Below, one piece after another: positions 1-7,660 of a DNA stretch of 64,000 nt; position 1 is the stretch's first letter; each line of letters starts with the position of its first letter. The notes under the pieces are model-generated. The model did no database searches. It saw only the letters and a list, made by a program, of their open reading frames with translations, and was not told the DNA's origin. Both the position numbers and the translations under genes were made by a program. This DNA is from Streptomyces sp. ST2-7A (GTDB taxonomy: Bacteria > Actinomycetota > Actinomycetes > Streptomycetales > Streptomycetaceae), in contig NZ_JAJUWS010000009.1 in the NCBI RefSeq assembly GCF_021390475.1, positions 92,946 to 156,945 of the forward strand, in the 5' to 3' direction.

Positions 1-279
1 CCAGAACGTGACGGTGTGGGTCCCGGTGGAGAAGGGCTGCGGGACATCGGCGGGCTCGGTCGCGGGGAACCCCCGGGCGCAGAGCCACCGGGTCAGGGCG
101 ATGGCCCGTTCGAGGGCCTGTCCCTGGTCCGCGCCGCCGACCCTCACGACCGTGGCGGCCTCGGGCAGCAGGAAAACCGTCGTCGCGTGCTCGTGCAGGC
201 GGGTGAGCGAGCGGTGCGGGAGCCCGGCGGCGAGGCAGGCCCGGCGGGCGGCGGACTCCGGCGAGGCCGTGATGATCAT
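1..279 (-). CDS. Phosphotransferase-family protein, N-terminal part (cut by window start)
   Basis: The frame starts at ATG 279 and runs off the left edge without a stop, giving 93 residues. The sequence resembles the N-lobe of aminoglycoside/choline phosphotransferase-like kinases: an alternating region TVFLLPEAATVVRVGG, then QALERAIALTRWLCARGFPA and a PADVPQPF segment. The catalytic lobe lies outside the window, so substrate and activity cannot be judged. Its ATG overlaps the TGA of the upstream regulator (ATGA), so the two are probably co-translated. The arrangement parallels the regulator and HAD hydrolase pair at 2480-4719. Confidence 0.65.
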   Translation of the reverse strand, partial: MIITASPESAARRACLAAGLPHRSLTRLHEHATTVFLLPEAATVVRVGGADQGQALERAIALTRWLCARGFPATEPADVPQPFSTGTHTVTFW

Positions 280-1754
280 GGCAGGGGAACTCTCCGTGCG
301 GTGTCGATCGCCTGGAAGCCGCGGACGGCGTCGGCCAGTTCGCGTGCCGTTCGGTTGCCGGCGAGCCGCGGCTGCTGAAGCAGCGTACCGACCCGCCGCA
401 TCGCCACACCGATCTGTCGAATCCGTAGGCCGGTGGGCATCTGCAGGAGCCGCTCCAGATGGTCACTGCCGGAATCCGGGTCCCCCATGCCCAGCCGGGC
501 GGTCACGATGTCGACCCGCGCCAGGGCCTCGTCACCGTAGGAGCGGTCCTCCGGCGAGCCGTGCTCGTAGAGTGCCACGGCCCTCGACGCGTGCCTCTCC
601 GCCGGGGCGAACTCGCCGAGGAGCACGTACGTGCTGCCGATGTAGTACTCCTGCTTGGCTTCGGGGAACGTCAGCAGCCCGCCGATCTGGGTGAACTCGT
701 CCACGCGCGGTTGCTCCTCCCGCGCCCTCCGCAGCTCGTCGAGGGCGGCCACGGCGGTCTCGCGGTCGCCTACACGGGCCGCCGCGCGGGCGGTGATCGC
801 GGCCGTGCGGATGCGTATCTCGCCGGGCGGGGCGAGGGCGGTGGCTTGGCGGATGTGCTTCAGGGCGGCGGGCTTGTGGGGAGACCATTCGGCGATGAGG
901 GCGGCCGTGCCCTTCGTCCACGCCTGAAGACCGGGATGGCCCGCCAGTTGCGCGCACGTCCACGCGGCGCGGATCTGGTTCATGGCCGGGCGAGGAGCGC
1001 CGAGGTTCTGGGAGGCGTGGGCGAGGAGAAGGCAGCTGGTGCCGGCGAGCAGGAACAGCTCGCGGGTCTGCCGCGGCGGCTGCCGGCATTCGAGGAGGGA
1101 GAAGGCCCGGTCGCGGGTGGCGAGCAGGTCGGTGAACAGAGGCGGCAGGGGAGTGTGCACGTAGTCGGTGGCGATGGCGGCGATGTCGTAGGCCAGGGAC
1201 TCCAGGTCGTCCTCGCCGACGCAGCCGGCGCTCATCGACGCGGTGAAGGACAGGGACCGGGAGGCCGCCCGCACGGCCAGGCCGTGGAGATCGGCGGTGG
1301 GCACCTCCGTCCCCTGCGGTTCCGACGGCGGTGCCGGCGCTGTCACCGCCGGCACCGCCGCCTCCGGGCGCTGCGGTGCCGAAGAGCTCGGCAGAGGGAA
1401 GAGCGTGTCCGGGGCTCCCGCCCCGCGGAGGAACCGTGTGACCTTGTCGATGCTGGTCAACCGGCGCGCGCCGGATTCGAGCATCGACAGGAAGCTCTGG
1501 CTGAGGCCGGTGAGCCGGGCCAGGTCGCTCTGGCGCAGTCCGGCCTTCCGGCGGATGAGGACGCTGGCCTCGCCGAAGTCGCAGGTGGCGATGGCCTGTC
1601 GAACAGCCGGGTCACTCCACACGAGGTCCGGGATGGTCGGGAGCGGCGCCGGAACGTCCTGTACGCCGCGCGAGCAGGAGGCGCACCGCTCTTCGTCGTT
1701 GTACCGGCTCAGTCGACATCCACAACCTGTGCACGAGCGCACGTGGTACGGCAT
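276..1754 (-). CDS. XRE-family regulator with N-terminal zinc ribbon and helical repeat C-terminus
   Basis: The product is about 492 aa. It opens with a cysteine cluster (CTGCGCRLSRYN, then CASC) that looks like a small zinc ribbon. An XRE helix-turn-helix follows around residues 60-115 (QSDLARLTGLSQSFLSMLES). The rest is helical and repeat-like, as in TPR-type sensor regulators. ATG 1754 is preferred because GGGGGTG lies just upstream; GTG 1778 would add eight residues. It is paralogous to the protein at 3199-4719, with the same CxGCGCRLSRYN signature and HTH. It probably controls itself and the overlapping phosphotransferase gene. The ligand is unknown. Confidence 0.85.
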   Translation of the reverse strand: MPYHVRSCTGCGCRLSRYNDEERCASCSRGVQDVPAPLPTIPDLVWSDPAVRQAIATCDFGEASVLIRRKAGLRQSDLARLTGLSQSFLSMLESGARRLTSIDKVTRFLRGAGAPDTLFPLPSSSAPQRPEAAVPAVTAPAPPSEPQGTEVPTADLHGLAVRAASRSLSFTASMSAGCVGEDDLESLAYDIAAIATDYVHTPLPPLFTDLLATRDRAFSLLECRQPPRQTRELFLLAGTSCLLLAHASQNLGAPRPAMNQIRAAWTCAQLAGHPGLQAWTKGTAALIAEWSPHKPAALKHIRQATALAPPGEIRIRTAAITARAAARVGDRETAVAALDELRRAREEQPRVDEFTQIGGLLTFPEAKQEYYIGSTYVLLGEFAPAERHASRAVALYEHGSPEDRSYGDEALARVDIVTARLGMGDPDSGSDHLERLLQMPTGLRIRQIGVAMRRVGTLLQQPRLAGNRTARELADAVRGFQAIDTARRVPLP

Positions 1755-1900
1755 GGTCACCCCCGGGCTTTCCGGCACACGAGCGTAGGCCGGGGGCGGC
1801 GCGGGGCCGTATTTCCGCTGTCATACGACTCCGTGAGGAGCCGGGGCTTCCCAGGACGCCATCACCACGGAAGGCAGACGGGTCGGCCCATCATCACACC

Positions 1901-1912
1901 GGCGATATCGCC
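1901..1912. promoter_or_regulatory. 12-bp palindrome upstream of the zinc-ribbon regulator
   Basis: GGCGATATCGCC is a perfect palindrome about 150 bp upstream of the regulator start. The paralogous regulator has GTGATATCAC upstream, so a shared GYGATATCRC operator is possible. GATATC cores flanked by C/G also occur elsewhere by chance in this GC-rich DNA. Confidence 0.25.
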
Positions 1913-2007
1913 CGACGAATGTGTGCTCCGGCTCCCGGATCGGCACAGTGGGCGCTGTCCGCACCCGTCGCGGACGGCCCCTCCGGAAGACCGTCATGGA
2001 GTGATCG

Positions 2008-2427
2008 ATGCCCACTGCCACCCGTGCCGGGATGCCCTGGCACGTGCAGCTTGTCGAATACCCGCCGCCGCTGACCGGCGGGCGCGCCGATATCGTCCAG
2101 ACGGGTTCCCGGCTCGGCATGTGCACGCTCGAGGACATGCGCAGGCTCGGTCTTCCCGTGGGCCCGGTGCTGTACTGCGCGACGCACCTGCTGTTGCACA
2201 TCCCGGTGGAGCTCGGCACCGCGCACCGCTGGCACGTGCCGCAGACCCTGTGTCGCCCGGGATCGACCTCCTGCGTGGTGATGACGGGCCCGGACGCGGC
2301 GCGCGGAAGGTGTCACCGCATCTGGATGACCCCTCATGACTCCGCCCACGGCCGCACGGGCGCCTCGGATCTTCGGCACCGGCTGCTGGTCATGCGATCG
2401 GTCCTGGCGACCGGCAGAGCGGCGTGA
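2008..2427 (+). CDS. Hypothetical protein, 139 aa
   Basis: I do not recognise the family. ATG 2008 is preceded by GGAG at a good distance and the frame has normal Streptomyces codon use. The protein is soluble-looking with no clear membrane segment. It contains a cysteine-bearing hydrophobic stretch (GPVLYCATHLLLHIPVEL) and a basic C-terminus. It lies alone between the two regulator modules and faces away from the first. An overlapping minus-strand frame exists but has poorer composition. Confidence 0.5.
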   Translation: MPTATRAGMPWHVQLVEYPPPLTGGRADIVQTGSRLGMCTLEDMRRLGLPVGPVLYCATHLLLHIPVELGTAHRWHVPQTLCRPGSTSCVVMTGPDAARGRCHRIWMTPHDSAHGRTGASDLRHRLLVMRSVLATGRAA

Positions 2428-2479
2428 CGTGTGTGCCCCCTGACCGGCTGCTCCCCGGGGCTGTCGGGGGCGGGAGGCG

Positions 2480-3202
2480 TTACACGCCGCCCGTGACGAT
2501 GGCGGCCATCAGGCCGGGAACGTCCTTGAGGTCCGGCAGGACGATGTCGGCCCCGGCCCGGGTGAGCTGTTCCGGGGTTGTGGTGCCCGAGGCGACGCCG
2601 ATGACCCTGGCACCACCCTCGAGGCCGGTGCGTACGTCTTCGAGTGAGTCCCCGATGATCACGGTGTTGGCGCGGGTGAAGACCGTGCCGTGCCGACGGT
2701 GGGCGTTCCGTTGGGCGATGGCCACCAGGGCGGGGCGGTGGGGGTCGTCGGAGGAGTAGCCGCCGAGGTCGGCGTCCAGGAACCGGTCGAGCCCGAGCGT
2801 GGTGAGCTTGATGAGGGCGCTCGACCTGAGGTTCCCCGTCACCACGGTCGGTATCAGGTCGGGGTGCTCGTGGACGGCCCGAAGAGCCTCGACGGCGCCC
2901 GGCATAAGGATGCCGCGCTCCCTGATCGCCGCTCGGTGCCCGCTCAACCGGTTCGGGAGCTGCTCGACCATGCGGCGGGTGAAGTCGGCGATGTCCTCTT
3001 CGGCCACCCCGTTGTCGCGCAGGAAGCCCTGGATGGCGAGCGGCATGGTCATACCGGTGCCACGGGCCGGAAAGACGGTCGCCGGGCGCCCCACGACATC
3101 GGCGAAGGCTTCCCGGTACACCTGCCGGTCGAAGTCGCCGACGTAGAGCAACGTGCGGTCGATGTCCCACAGGACGAGCGTCGGGGCGGGGGCGGTGGTC
3201 AC
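2480..3202 (-). CDS. HAD-superfamily hydrolase (phosphatase-like)
   Basis: The 240-aa protein has the HAD catalytic signature WDIDRTLL near residues 12-19, with D13 as nucleophile and D15 as acid/base. A helical cap follows, then motif II in VVTGN, and motif IV IIGDSLEDV, whose aspartates bind magnesium. Length and layout fit phosphoglycolate phosphatase-like or beta-phosphoglucomutase-like enzymes; the substrate is not predictable. ATG 3202 overlaps the TGA of the upstream zinc-ribbon XRE gene, so it belongs to that two-gene operon. Confidence 0.88.
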   Translation of the reverse strand: MTTAPAPTLVLWDIDRTLLYVGDFDRQVYREAFADVVGRPATVFPARGTGMTMPLAIQGFLRDNGVAEEDIADFTRRMVEQLPNRLSGHRAAIRERGILMPGAVEALRAVHEHPDLIPTVVTGNLRSSALIKLTTLGLDRFLDADLGGYSSDDPHRPALVAIAQRNAHRRHGTVFTRANTVIIGDSLEDVRTGLEGGARVIGVASGTTTPEQLTRAGADIVLPDLKDVPGLMAAIVTGGV

Positions 3203-4719
3203 GTACGGCCTTCCGTGAGGGGCAGGGTGGCGATGACGCGTTCGGTCAGGTCCCGGGCGGGTGGTGTGTCCCGGTACGGGGCCAGTTCCTCCGCGATGTC
3301 CTCGAGGTGATCGCGCAGGCGTGCCGACCGGAGGCGTTCGGCGAGAGTGAGCGCCTCGTGGGCGGTGGCGCAGCCGGCCTCGAGGTCCCCGTTCCTGATG
3401 TGGGCGATCGCGGCACGGGACATGATCAGGGCGCGGGTGCGGGCCTCGGCGGGATTGTGGGCCTCACGGGCACGGACGAGGCTGTCGAGCGCCGGAGCGG
3501 GCTCCCCGAGATCGAGGTGACAGCTTCCGGCCTGGCTGTGGATCTCGCCGTCCTGCATCCAGTACAGCCAATGGGGATCGTGCTCGGAGCGACCCCTGGA
3601 GCAGTGCTCGGCGGCCTGCCCGAGGGCCTTGAGGGCGGCCTGCCGTTCGCCGAGTTTCGCGTGGCCCCGGGCCTGACGGGTCAACAACATGGCGTGAAGG
3701 GCGGGGGTGTCGAGGTGCCTGATCTTCTCGCGTGCCGCCCGGGCCGCGATGACGGCGTCACGCGGACGGCCGGTGGAATAGCCGTGGATGGCCAGGTAGG
3801 ACAGGGCGCCTGCCCCGAGCCGCACGTCGGCGCCGGCGTGGGCGGCGCGTAGCGCTCCGAGCAGGTAACGCTGGGCCGCGACCGGGTGGCCGGAGTCGAA
3901 GGTGAACCATCCGGTCTGGGCTGCCGTGTCGGCGGTGATGGCCGCGAGGCGACGACCGGTGGTCTCGCGGTACGAACCCTGCCGGAGAAGCCTCAGCAGG
4001 ACGTTCAGATGGGCTTTGCCCAGATCCGCCAGCGCGCCACTGCCGTCGCTCGCGTCCATGAGACGCAGGTGGTCCGTGGTGGCCTGGAGGTGGCCCAGCA
4101 GGGAATCGGGGATCCGGGCGCCGGCGACGGCCCGTTCCAGGGGCTCGGTCTCGGCGGTGCTCCAGTGATGGATGTAGGCGGTCAGCGCGAGACCCGTCGC
4201 TGTGAGGAAGCTCCGGCGTTCCATGGTGGGGCCCTCCACGGCGTCGGTCAGTGCCCTCACCATACGGTGAGCGGTCCACGGGAGGGACGGGTCCGTCGCC
4301 CCGCTGTCGTCCGTCGAGTCGACCAACCGCGTGGGAGGCCTCCGGCCGGGGAGATGGACGGCGATCAGGTCGGCAGGGGCGGAGACGCCGTCGAGGAACG
4401 CCGCGATCTTGTCGATGTTGGTCAGGCGTCGCGTGCCGGACTCCAGCAGGGACAGGAAGCTCTGGCTGAGTCCGGTGAGATCGGCGAGATCCTGCTGCCG
4501 GAGCGTGGCGAGGTGCCGAATTCGGCGGCTGAGCCTGCCGAAGTCACCGGCGCGCAGGGCGTCGAGCACCCGGGGGTCCTGCCACACCCCGTCCGGGACG
4601 ACCGGGGCGGGAGAGGGCGCCGCGGGGGCCGTGCGCGCGCAGGAGGCGCAGGAGGTGTCGGGGTTGTAGCGGCTGAGTCGGCAGCCGCATCCCGGACATC
4701 GTCGCTCGCCCCCCGGCAT
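3199..4719 (-). CDS. XRE-family regulator with N-terminal zinc ribbon, paralogue of 276-1754
   Basis: The 506-aa protein starts with CPGCGCRLSRYN and CASC, a zinc-ribbon-like cluster. It then has an XRE helix-turn-helix (QDLADLTGLSQSFLSLLES) and a long helical region typical of TPR-type sensor regulators, including the segment RRSFLTATGLALTAYIHH. ATG 4719 has GGGAGG six bases upstream. Its stop overlaps the start of the HAD hydrolase. The shared architecture with 276-1754 suggests an old duplication in which each copy kept its own enzyme partner. Autoregulation through the palindrome at 4785-4794 is possible. Confidence 0.87.
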   Translation of the reverse strand: MPGGERRCPGCGCRLSRYNPDTSCASCARTAPAAPSPAPVVPDGVWQDPRVLDALRAGDFGRLSRRIRHLATLRQQDLADLTGLSQSFLSLLESGTRRLTNIDKIAAFLDGVSAPADLIAVHLPGRRPPTRLVDSTDDSGATDPSLPWTAHRMVRALTDAVEGPTMERRSFLTATGLALTAYIHHWSTAETEPLERAVAGARIPDSLLGHLQATTDHLRLMDASDGSGALADLGKAHLNVLLRLLRQGSYRETTGRRLAAITADTAAQTGWFTFDSGHPVAAQRYLLGALRAAHAGADVRLGAGALSYLAIHGYSTGRPRDAVIAARAAREKIRHLDTPALHAMLLTRQARGHAKLGERQAALKALGQAAEHCSRGRSEHDPHWLYWMQDGEIHSQAGSCHLDLGEPAPALDSLVRAREAHNPAEARTRALIMSRAAIAHIRNGDLEAGCATAHEALTLAERLRSARLRDHLEDIAEELAPYRDTPPARDLTERVIATLPLTEGRT

Positions 4720-5030
4720 GGTCTGCCTCCCGCGTAGGTTCCCCGCCGCCGGGACCGCTCAGGGTGAAGTCCCGGATCACTCCAGTGATATCACCGTGCG
4801 GATGTGCGCGTGCACCCAATCGCCATCACTCTTGTCGCTCACTCAACCCACCAGTCGGCCCGGGCTTGGCAGGGCCGCGCGAGGAGTACAAGAGAGGCGA
4901 CGTTGATCGGCTTCACTCGCCACAGCGCTCACCCGGGTCCTCCGAGTGGTGTGCGAAGGTCCCGCCGCGAGCACCCGCACCGTTCGGTACCCGCCCTCCA
5001 CCGTCCCGATTTCGCGTTGGTGGAGCGGTG
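4720..5030. other. Divergent intergenic region between the regulator and the conservon
   Basis: This 311-bp stretch holds the GTGATATCAC palindrome and presumably the divergent promoters. The conservon frame is open from 4764, but the first residues fitting the CvnA family begin at ATG 5031, so I treat the upstream part as untranslated. I see no other gene. Confidence 0.5.
4785..4794. promoter_or_regulatory. 10-bp palindrome upstream of the second zinc-ribbon regulator
   Basis: GTGATATCAC is a perfect palindrome 66 bp upstream of ATG 4719. It matches the core of the palindrome at 1901-1912 upstream of the paralogue. A role as regulator operator is inferred from position only. Confidence 0.3.
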
Positions 5031-6314
5031 ATGTCGACCTTCGGGCAGAACATCGTGCCGTGGACGCTCGCGCTGTTGTTCTTCTGCGCGGCGGTGGCGG
5101 GGGGATGGGGTTGGAGGCTCTCCCGGGAGCGTCGCCGACCCCTGGAGCGGGAGGTTCGTCGGCAGCGGGAGACCCTCCGCGTCCGGGACGAGGAGCTGCG
5201 TCACCTGCTGCACCACCGTGCTCCCGCACGCATCGCTGCGACGAGCGATGGCGGTGGCGGGACCGATCCCGGCCCGCTCCACCCGAAGGTGGCCGACACG
5301 GGGTTCGGTGATGCGCTGGACGGGGTGCTGCGTCTGTTCGACGACACGGCCCGCCGGGCGGAGGAGAACACGCAGGGCCTGCTGCTGGCGGTGGCGCGCA
5401 AGTTGCAAGGGCTGGCGAACACCCAGCAGGTGAAGCTGACGGAGATGACCCGTCGGCACGACGATCCCGACTTTCTCCAGGATCTGATGGACATCGACCA
5501 CACCACCGCCCAGATCCTGCGCCGGGCGGTCGGTATCGCCGTCGTCTGCCAGGCCTGGCCGGGTCGGCAACACAACGCCACCCCGGTGTACGACGTGGTG
5601 CGGGGCGCGGTGGGCCGGATCCTGGACTACAAGCGGATCCACATCGCGCGGGTGGAGGACAACCGGGCCGTGGACGGGCGCGCGGTGGAGGGCCTGGTCG
5701 TCGCGCTCGCCGAGCTGTTGGAGAACGCCACCCGCTATTCGAGCCCCGCCACGATGGTGCAGGTCCACCTCCAGCTCACGTACAACGGGCTCGCCATCGT
5801 GATCGAGGACGCCGGTGTCGGCCTGAACGCGGCCGACCGGGAGAGAGTCGCGCGACTGCTGAACCAATCGGACTTCTCCATCGCCCACCTGGGAAGTCCG
5901 CCCCAGTTCGGGTTGGTGGCCTGCGGCGCGCTGGCCCGCCGCTACGGCTTCGGGGTGAGCGTGGACTCCGGCTCCGCCTTCGGCGGCGTTCGGGCCGTCG
6001 TCAACGTGCCCAGCGCCCTGCTCACGGAAGCCCCGCTCACCTCGCCCCCGCCCGGGTCTCCCGGCACGCCGGCCGCGCCCGTACCGACGGACACCGGAGC
6101 CGGCGCCCGGCCGGTCCGGGACACCACGGCCGGTGGGCTCCCCCGCAGGCGCCGCACCCGGCCGGACGCCCCGCCGGGCCACCGGGACGAAGCCGGACAG
6201 CAGACCCTGCCGGCACCCGATCAGGCGGCGGCCTCACTCGACGCGTTCGTGCGCGGCAGCCGGAGCGCCGCCGCGGCCGGTCCACCCCACGAAGAAGGGA
6301 GCACGGAATCATGA
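5031..6314 (+). CDS. cvnA: Conservon sensor-like ATPase, CvnA
   Basis: The 427-aa membrane-anchored protein has one N-terminal transmembrane segment (about residues 8-28) and a charged coiled-coil-like linker. A DIDHTTAQILRR segment with H156 follows. The HATPase_c domain shows an N-box ELLENATRYS (228-237) and a G-box EDAGVGL (259-265). The last 90 residues are proline-rich and disordered. This is the architecture of CvnA (nitrate/sulfonate sensor-like) proteins, which recruit the downstream GTPase complex. ATG 5031 follows a GGAG. The stop overlaps cvnB by 4 bp. Confidence 0.93.
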   Translation: MSTFGQNIVPWTLALLFFCAAVAGGWGWRLSRERRRPLEREVRRQRETLRVRDEELRHLLHHRAPARIAATSDGGGGTDPGPLHPKVADTGFGDALDGVLRLFDDTARRAEENTQGLLLAVARKLQGLANTQQVKLTEMTRRHDDPDFLQDLMDIDHTTAQILRRAVGIAVVCQAWPGRQHNATPVYDVVRGAVGRILDYKRIHIARVEDNRAVDGRAVEGLVVALAELLENATRYSSPATMVQVHLQLTYNGLAIVIEDAGVGLNAADRERVARLLNQSDFSIAHLGSPPQFGLVACGALARRYGFGVSVDSGSAFGGVRAVVNVPSALLTEAPLTSPPPGSPGTPAAPVPTDTGAGARPVRDTTAGGLPRRRRTRPDAPPGHRDEAGQQTLPAPDQAAASLDAFVRGSRSAAAAGPPHEEGSTES

Positions 6315-6715
6315 CGCACAACCGAGACGCCTGGATGCTCAAACAGGTTCTGGAGCAGCCCGAGGTCTACGACGCGATCCTGGTGTCGGCCGACGGCCTG
6401 GTGACCGCCCACTCCGACGGACTGGACCGGGACAAGGCCGACCGGATCGCCGCCGCGCTGTCGGGGGTGCAGTCGACCAGCAGCCAGACGGCGGCGTTCT
6501 GCCGGGTGACGAAGGACGCCTGGCAGCAGAGCCTGGTGCAGTTCAAGGACGGCTTCGTCATCACCATCCCCGCCGGCGACGGGGCGTATCTGGCGGTCGC
6601 GGCCTCGGGCTCGGCGGACATCGCCCAGATCGGCTACCGCATGCACGAGGTGGTGGGCCAGCTCGGTGGCCGGATGAACGCGGAACCTCGCCAGGACACC
6701 GGCAACCCGGCATGA
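6311..6715 (+). CDS. cvnB: Roadblock/LC7-domain protein, CvnB
   Basis: The 134-aa protein is a roadblock/LC7 fold from end to end. Recognisable segments are AILVSADGLVTAHSDGL, a helix DKADRIAAALSGVQSTS, and FVITIPAGDGAYLAVAA. In conservons this protein acts as a regulator or GAP-like partner of the CvnD GTPase. It overlaps cvnA and cvnC by 4 bp each (ATGA), so the genes are translationally coupled. Confidence 0.95.
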   Translation: MTHNRDAWMLKQVLEQPEVYDAILVSADGLVTAHSDGLDRDKADRIAAALSGVQSTSSQTAAFCRVTKDAWQQSLVQFKDGFVITIPAGDGAYLAVAASGSADIAQIGYRMHEVVGQLGGRMNAEPRQDTGNPA

Positions 6716-7086
6716 GGCCGCGGCGACGGCAAGACCTGGTGCGGCCGTTCGTCCTGACCGGCGGGCGGGCGAGGCCCACCCGGAACACCCACGTGCTCGA
6801 CGTGGTCACGATGGTCACCGCGACCGGCGACCGACCGTTGTACGGCCTGCAACCCGAGCAACTGGCCATGATCGAGGCCTGCCGTGACGGCTATCTGGCC
6901 GTGATCGAGGTGGCCGGCCACACCGGGCTGCCCCTGACCCTGACCCGGGTTCTGCTCGCCGATCTCCTCGACACCGGCCACCTCGTCACCCGGGTGGCCG
7001 AACCCCCAGCCGCGACGAACCGCGCCGCCGAACCCACCGACGTCGACATCCTGGAGAGGTTGCTGCATGGCCTCAAGGCTCTATGA
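6712..7086 (+). CDS. cvnC: DUF742 protein, CvnC
   Basis: The 124-aa DUF742 protein starts at ATG 6712, which overlaps the cvnB stop. Family features include VRPFVLTGGRARPTR near the N-terminus and a winged-helix-like ending in LADLLDTGHLV, then DVDILERLLHGLKAL. It is the third conservon component and is thought to link CvnA/CvnB to the GTPase. Its 3' end overlaps the start of cvnD by 20 bp. Confidence 0.94.
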   Translation: MRPRRRQDLVRPFVLTGGRARPTRNTHVLDVVTMVTATGDRPLYGLQPEQLAMIEACRDGYLAVIEVAGHTGLPLTLTRVLLADLLDTGHLVTRVAEPPAATNRAAEPTDVDILERLLHGLKAL

Positions 7087-7660
7087 CGGCATCCACGTGC
7101 GCGACAGCGTGCAGATCGCCGCGAAGTTGATGGTCGTCGGCCCGTTCGGGGTGGGCAAGACAACGCTGATCGGCGCCGTCAGCGAGATCGAACCGCTGCG
7201 CACCGAAGAGCGCATGACCCGGGCCGGAGCGGCCGTCGACGACCTCTCCGGGATCCGGGACAAGACCACCACGACCGTGGCGCTGGACTTCGGCCGGCTC
7301 ACCGTCGACGACTCACTGGCCCTGTATCTGTTCGGCACACCCGGCCAGGAGCGGTTCGCCCACCTGTGGCAGGACCTGGCCCGTGGTGCCTACGGCGCCC
7401 TGGTGCTCGCCGACACCCGTGACCTGAGCAGGTCCTTCGAAGCCCTCAACCTCGTCGAGCGGTACGGACTACCCCACGTGGTCGCCCTCAACGTCTTCCC
7501 CGACACGCCGGATCACCCCGCCGCCGAACTGCGCGAAGCCTTCGACCTCGCCCCCGGCACGCCACTGCTCACCTGCGACGCACGCGACCGCGCCTCCGCC
7601 AGGGACGCCCTGATCCGTCTCGTCCAGCACCTGTACGACCGTCTTACGGAGGCACCGTGA
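7067..7660 (+). CDS. cvnD: Small Ras-like GTPase, CvnD
   Basis: The 197-aa GTPase carries the P-loop GPFGVGKTT (25-33), a switch I threonine run (RDKTTTTVALDF) and the G3 motif GTPGQERF (90-97). The canonical NKxD is replaced by VALNVF, as in the ATP/GTP-binding proteins of other conservons. It is the output switch of the CvnABCD complex. ATG 7067 lies inside cvnC, and GTG 7657 of the next gene overlaps its stop. Confidence 0.94.
   Translation: MASRLYDGIHVRDSVQIAAKLMVVGPFGVGKTTLIGAVSEIEPLRTEERMTRAGAAVDDLSGIRDKTTTTVALDFGRLTVDDSLALYLFGTPGQERFAHLWQDLARGAYGALVLADTRDLSRSFEALNLVERYGLPHVVALNVFPDTPDHPAAELREAFDLAPGTPLLTCDARDRASARDALIRLVQHLYDRLTEAP

Noticed and set aside
459..2339. 626-aa plus-strand frame
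   Set aside because: It is antisense to the zinc-ribbon regulator, with no family likeness and a composition typical of shadow frames in high-GC DNA.
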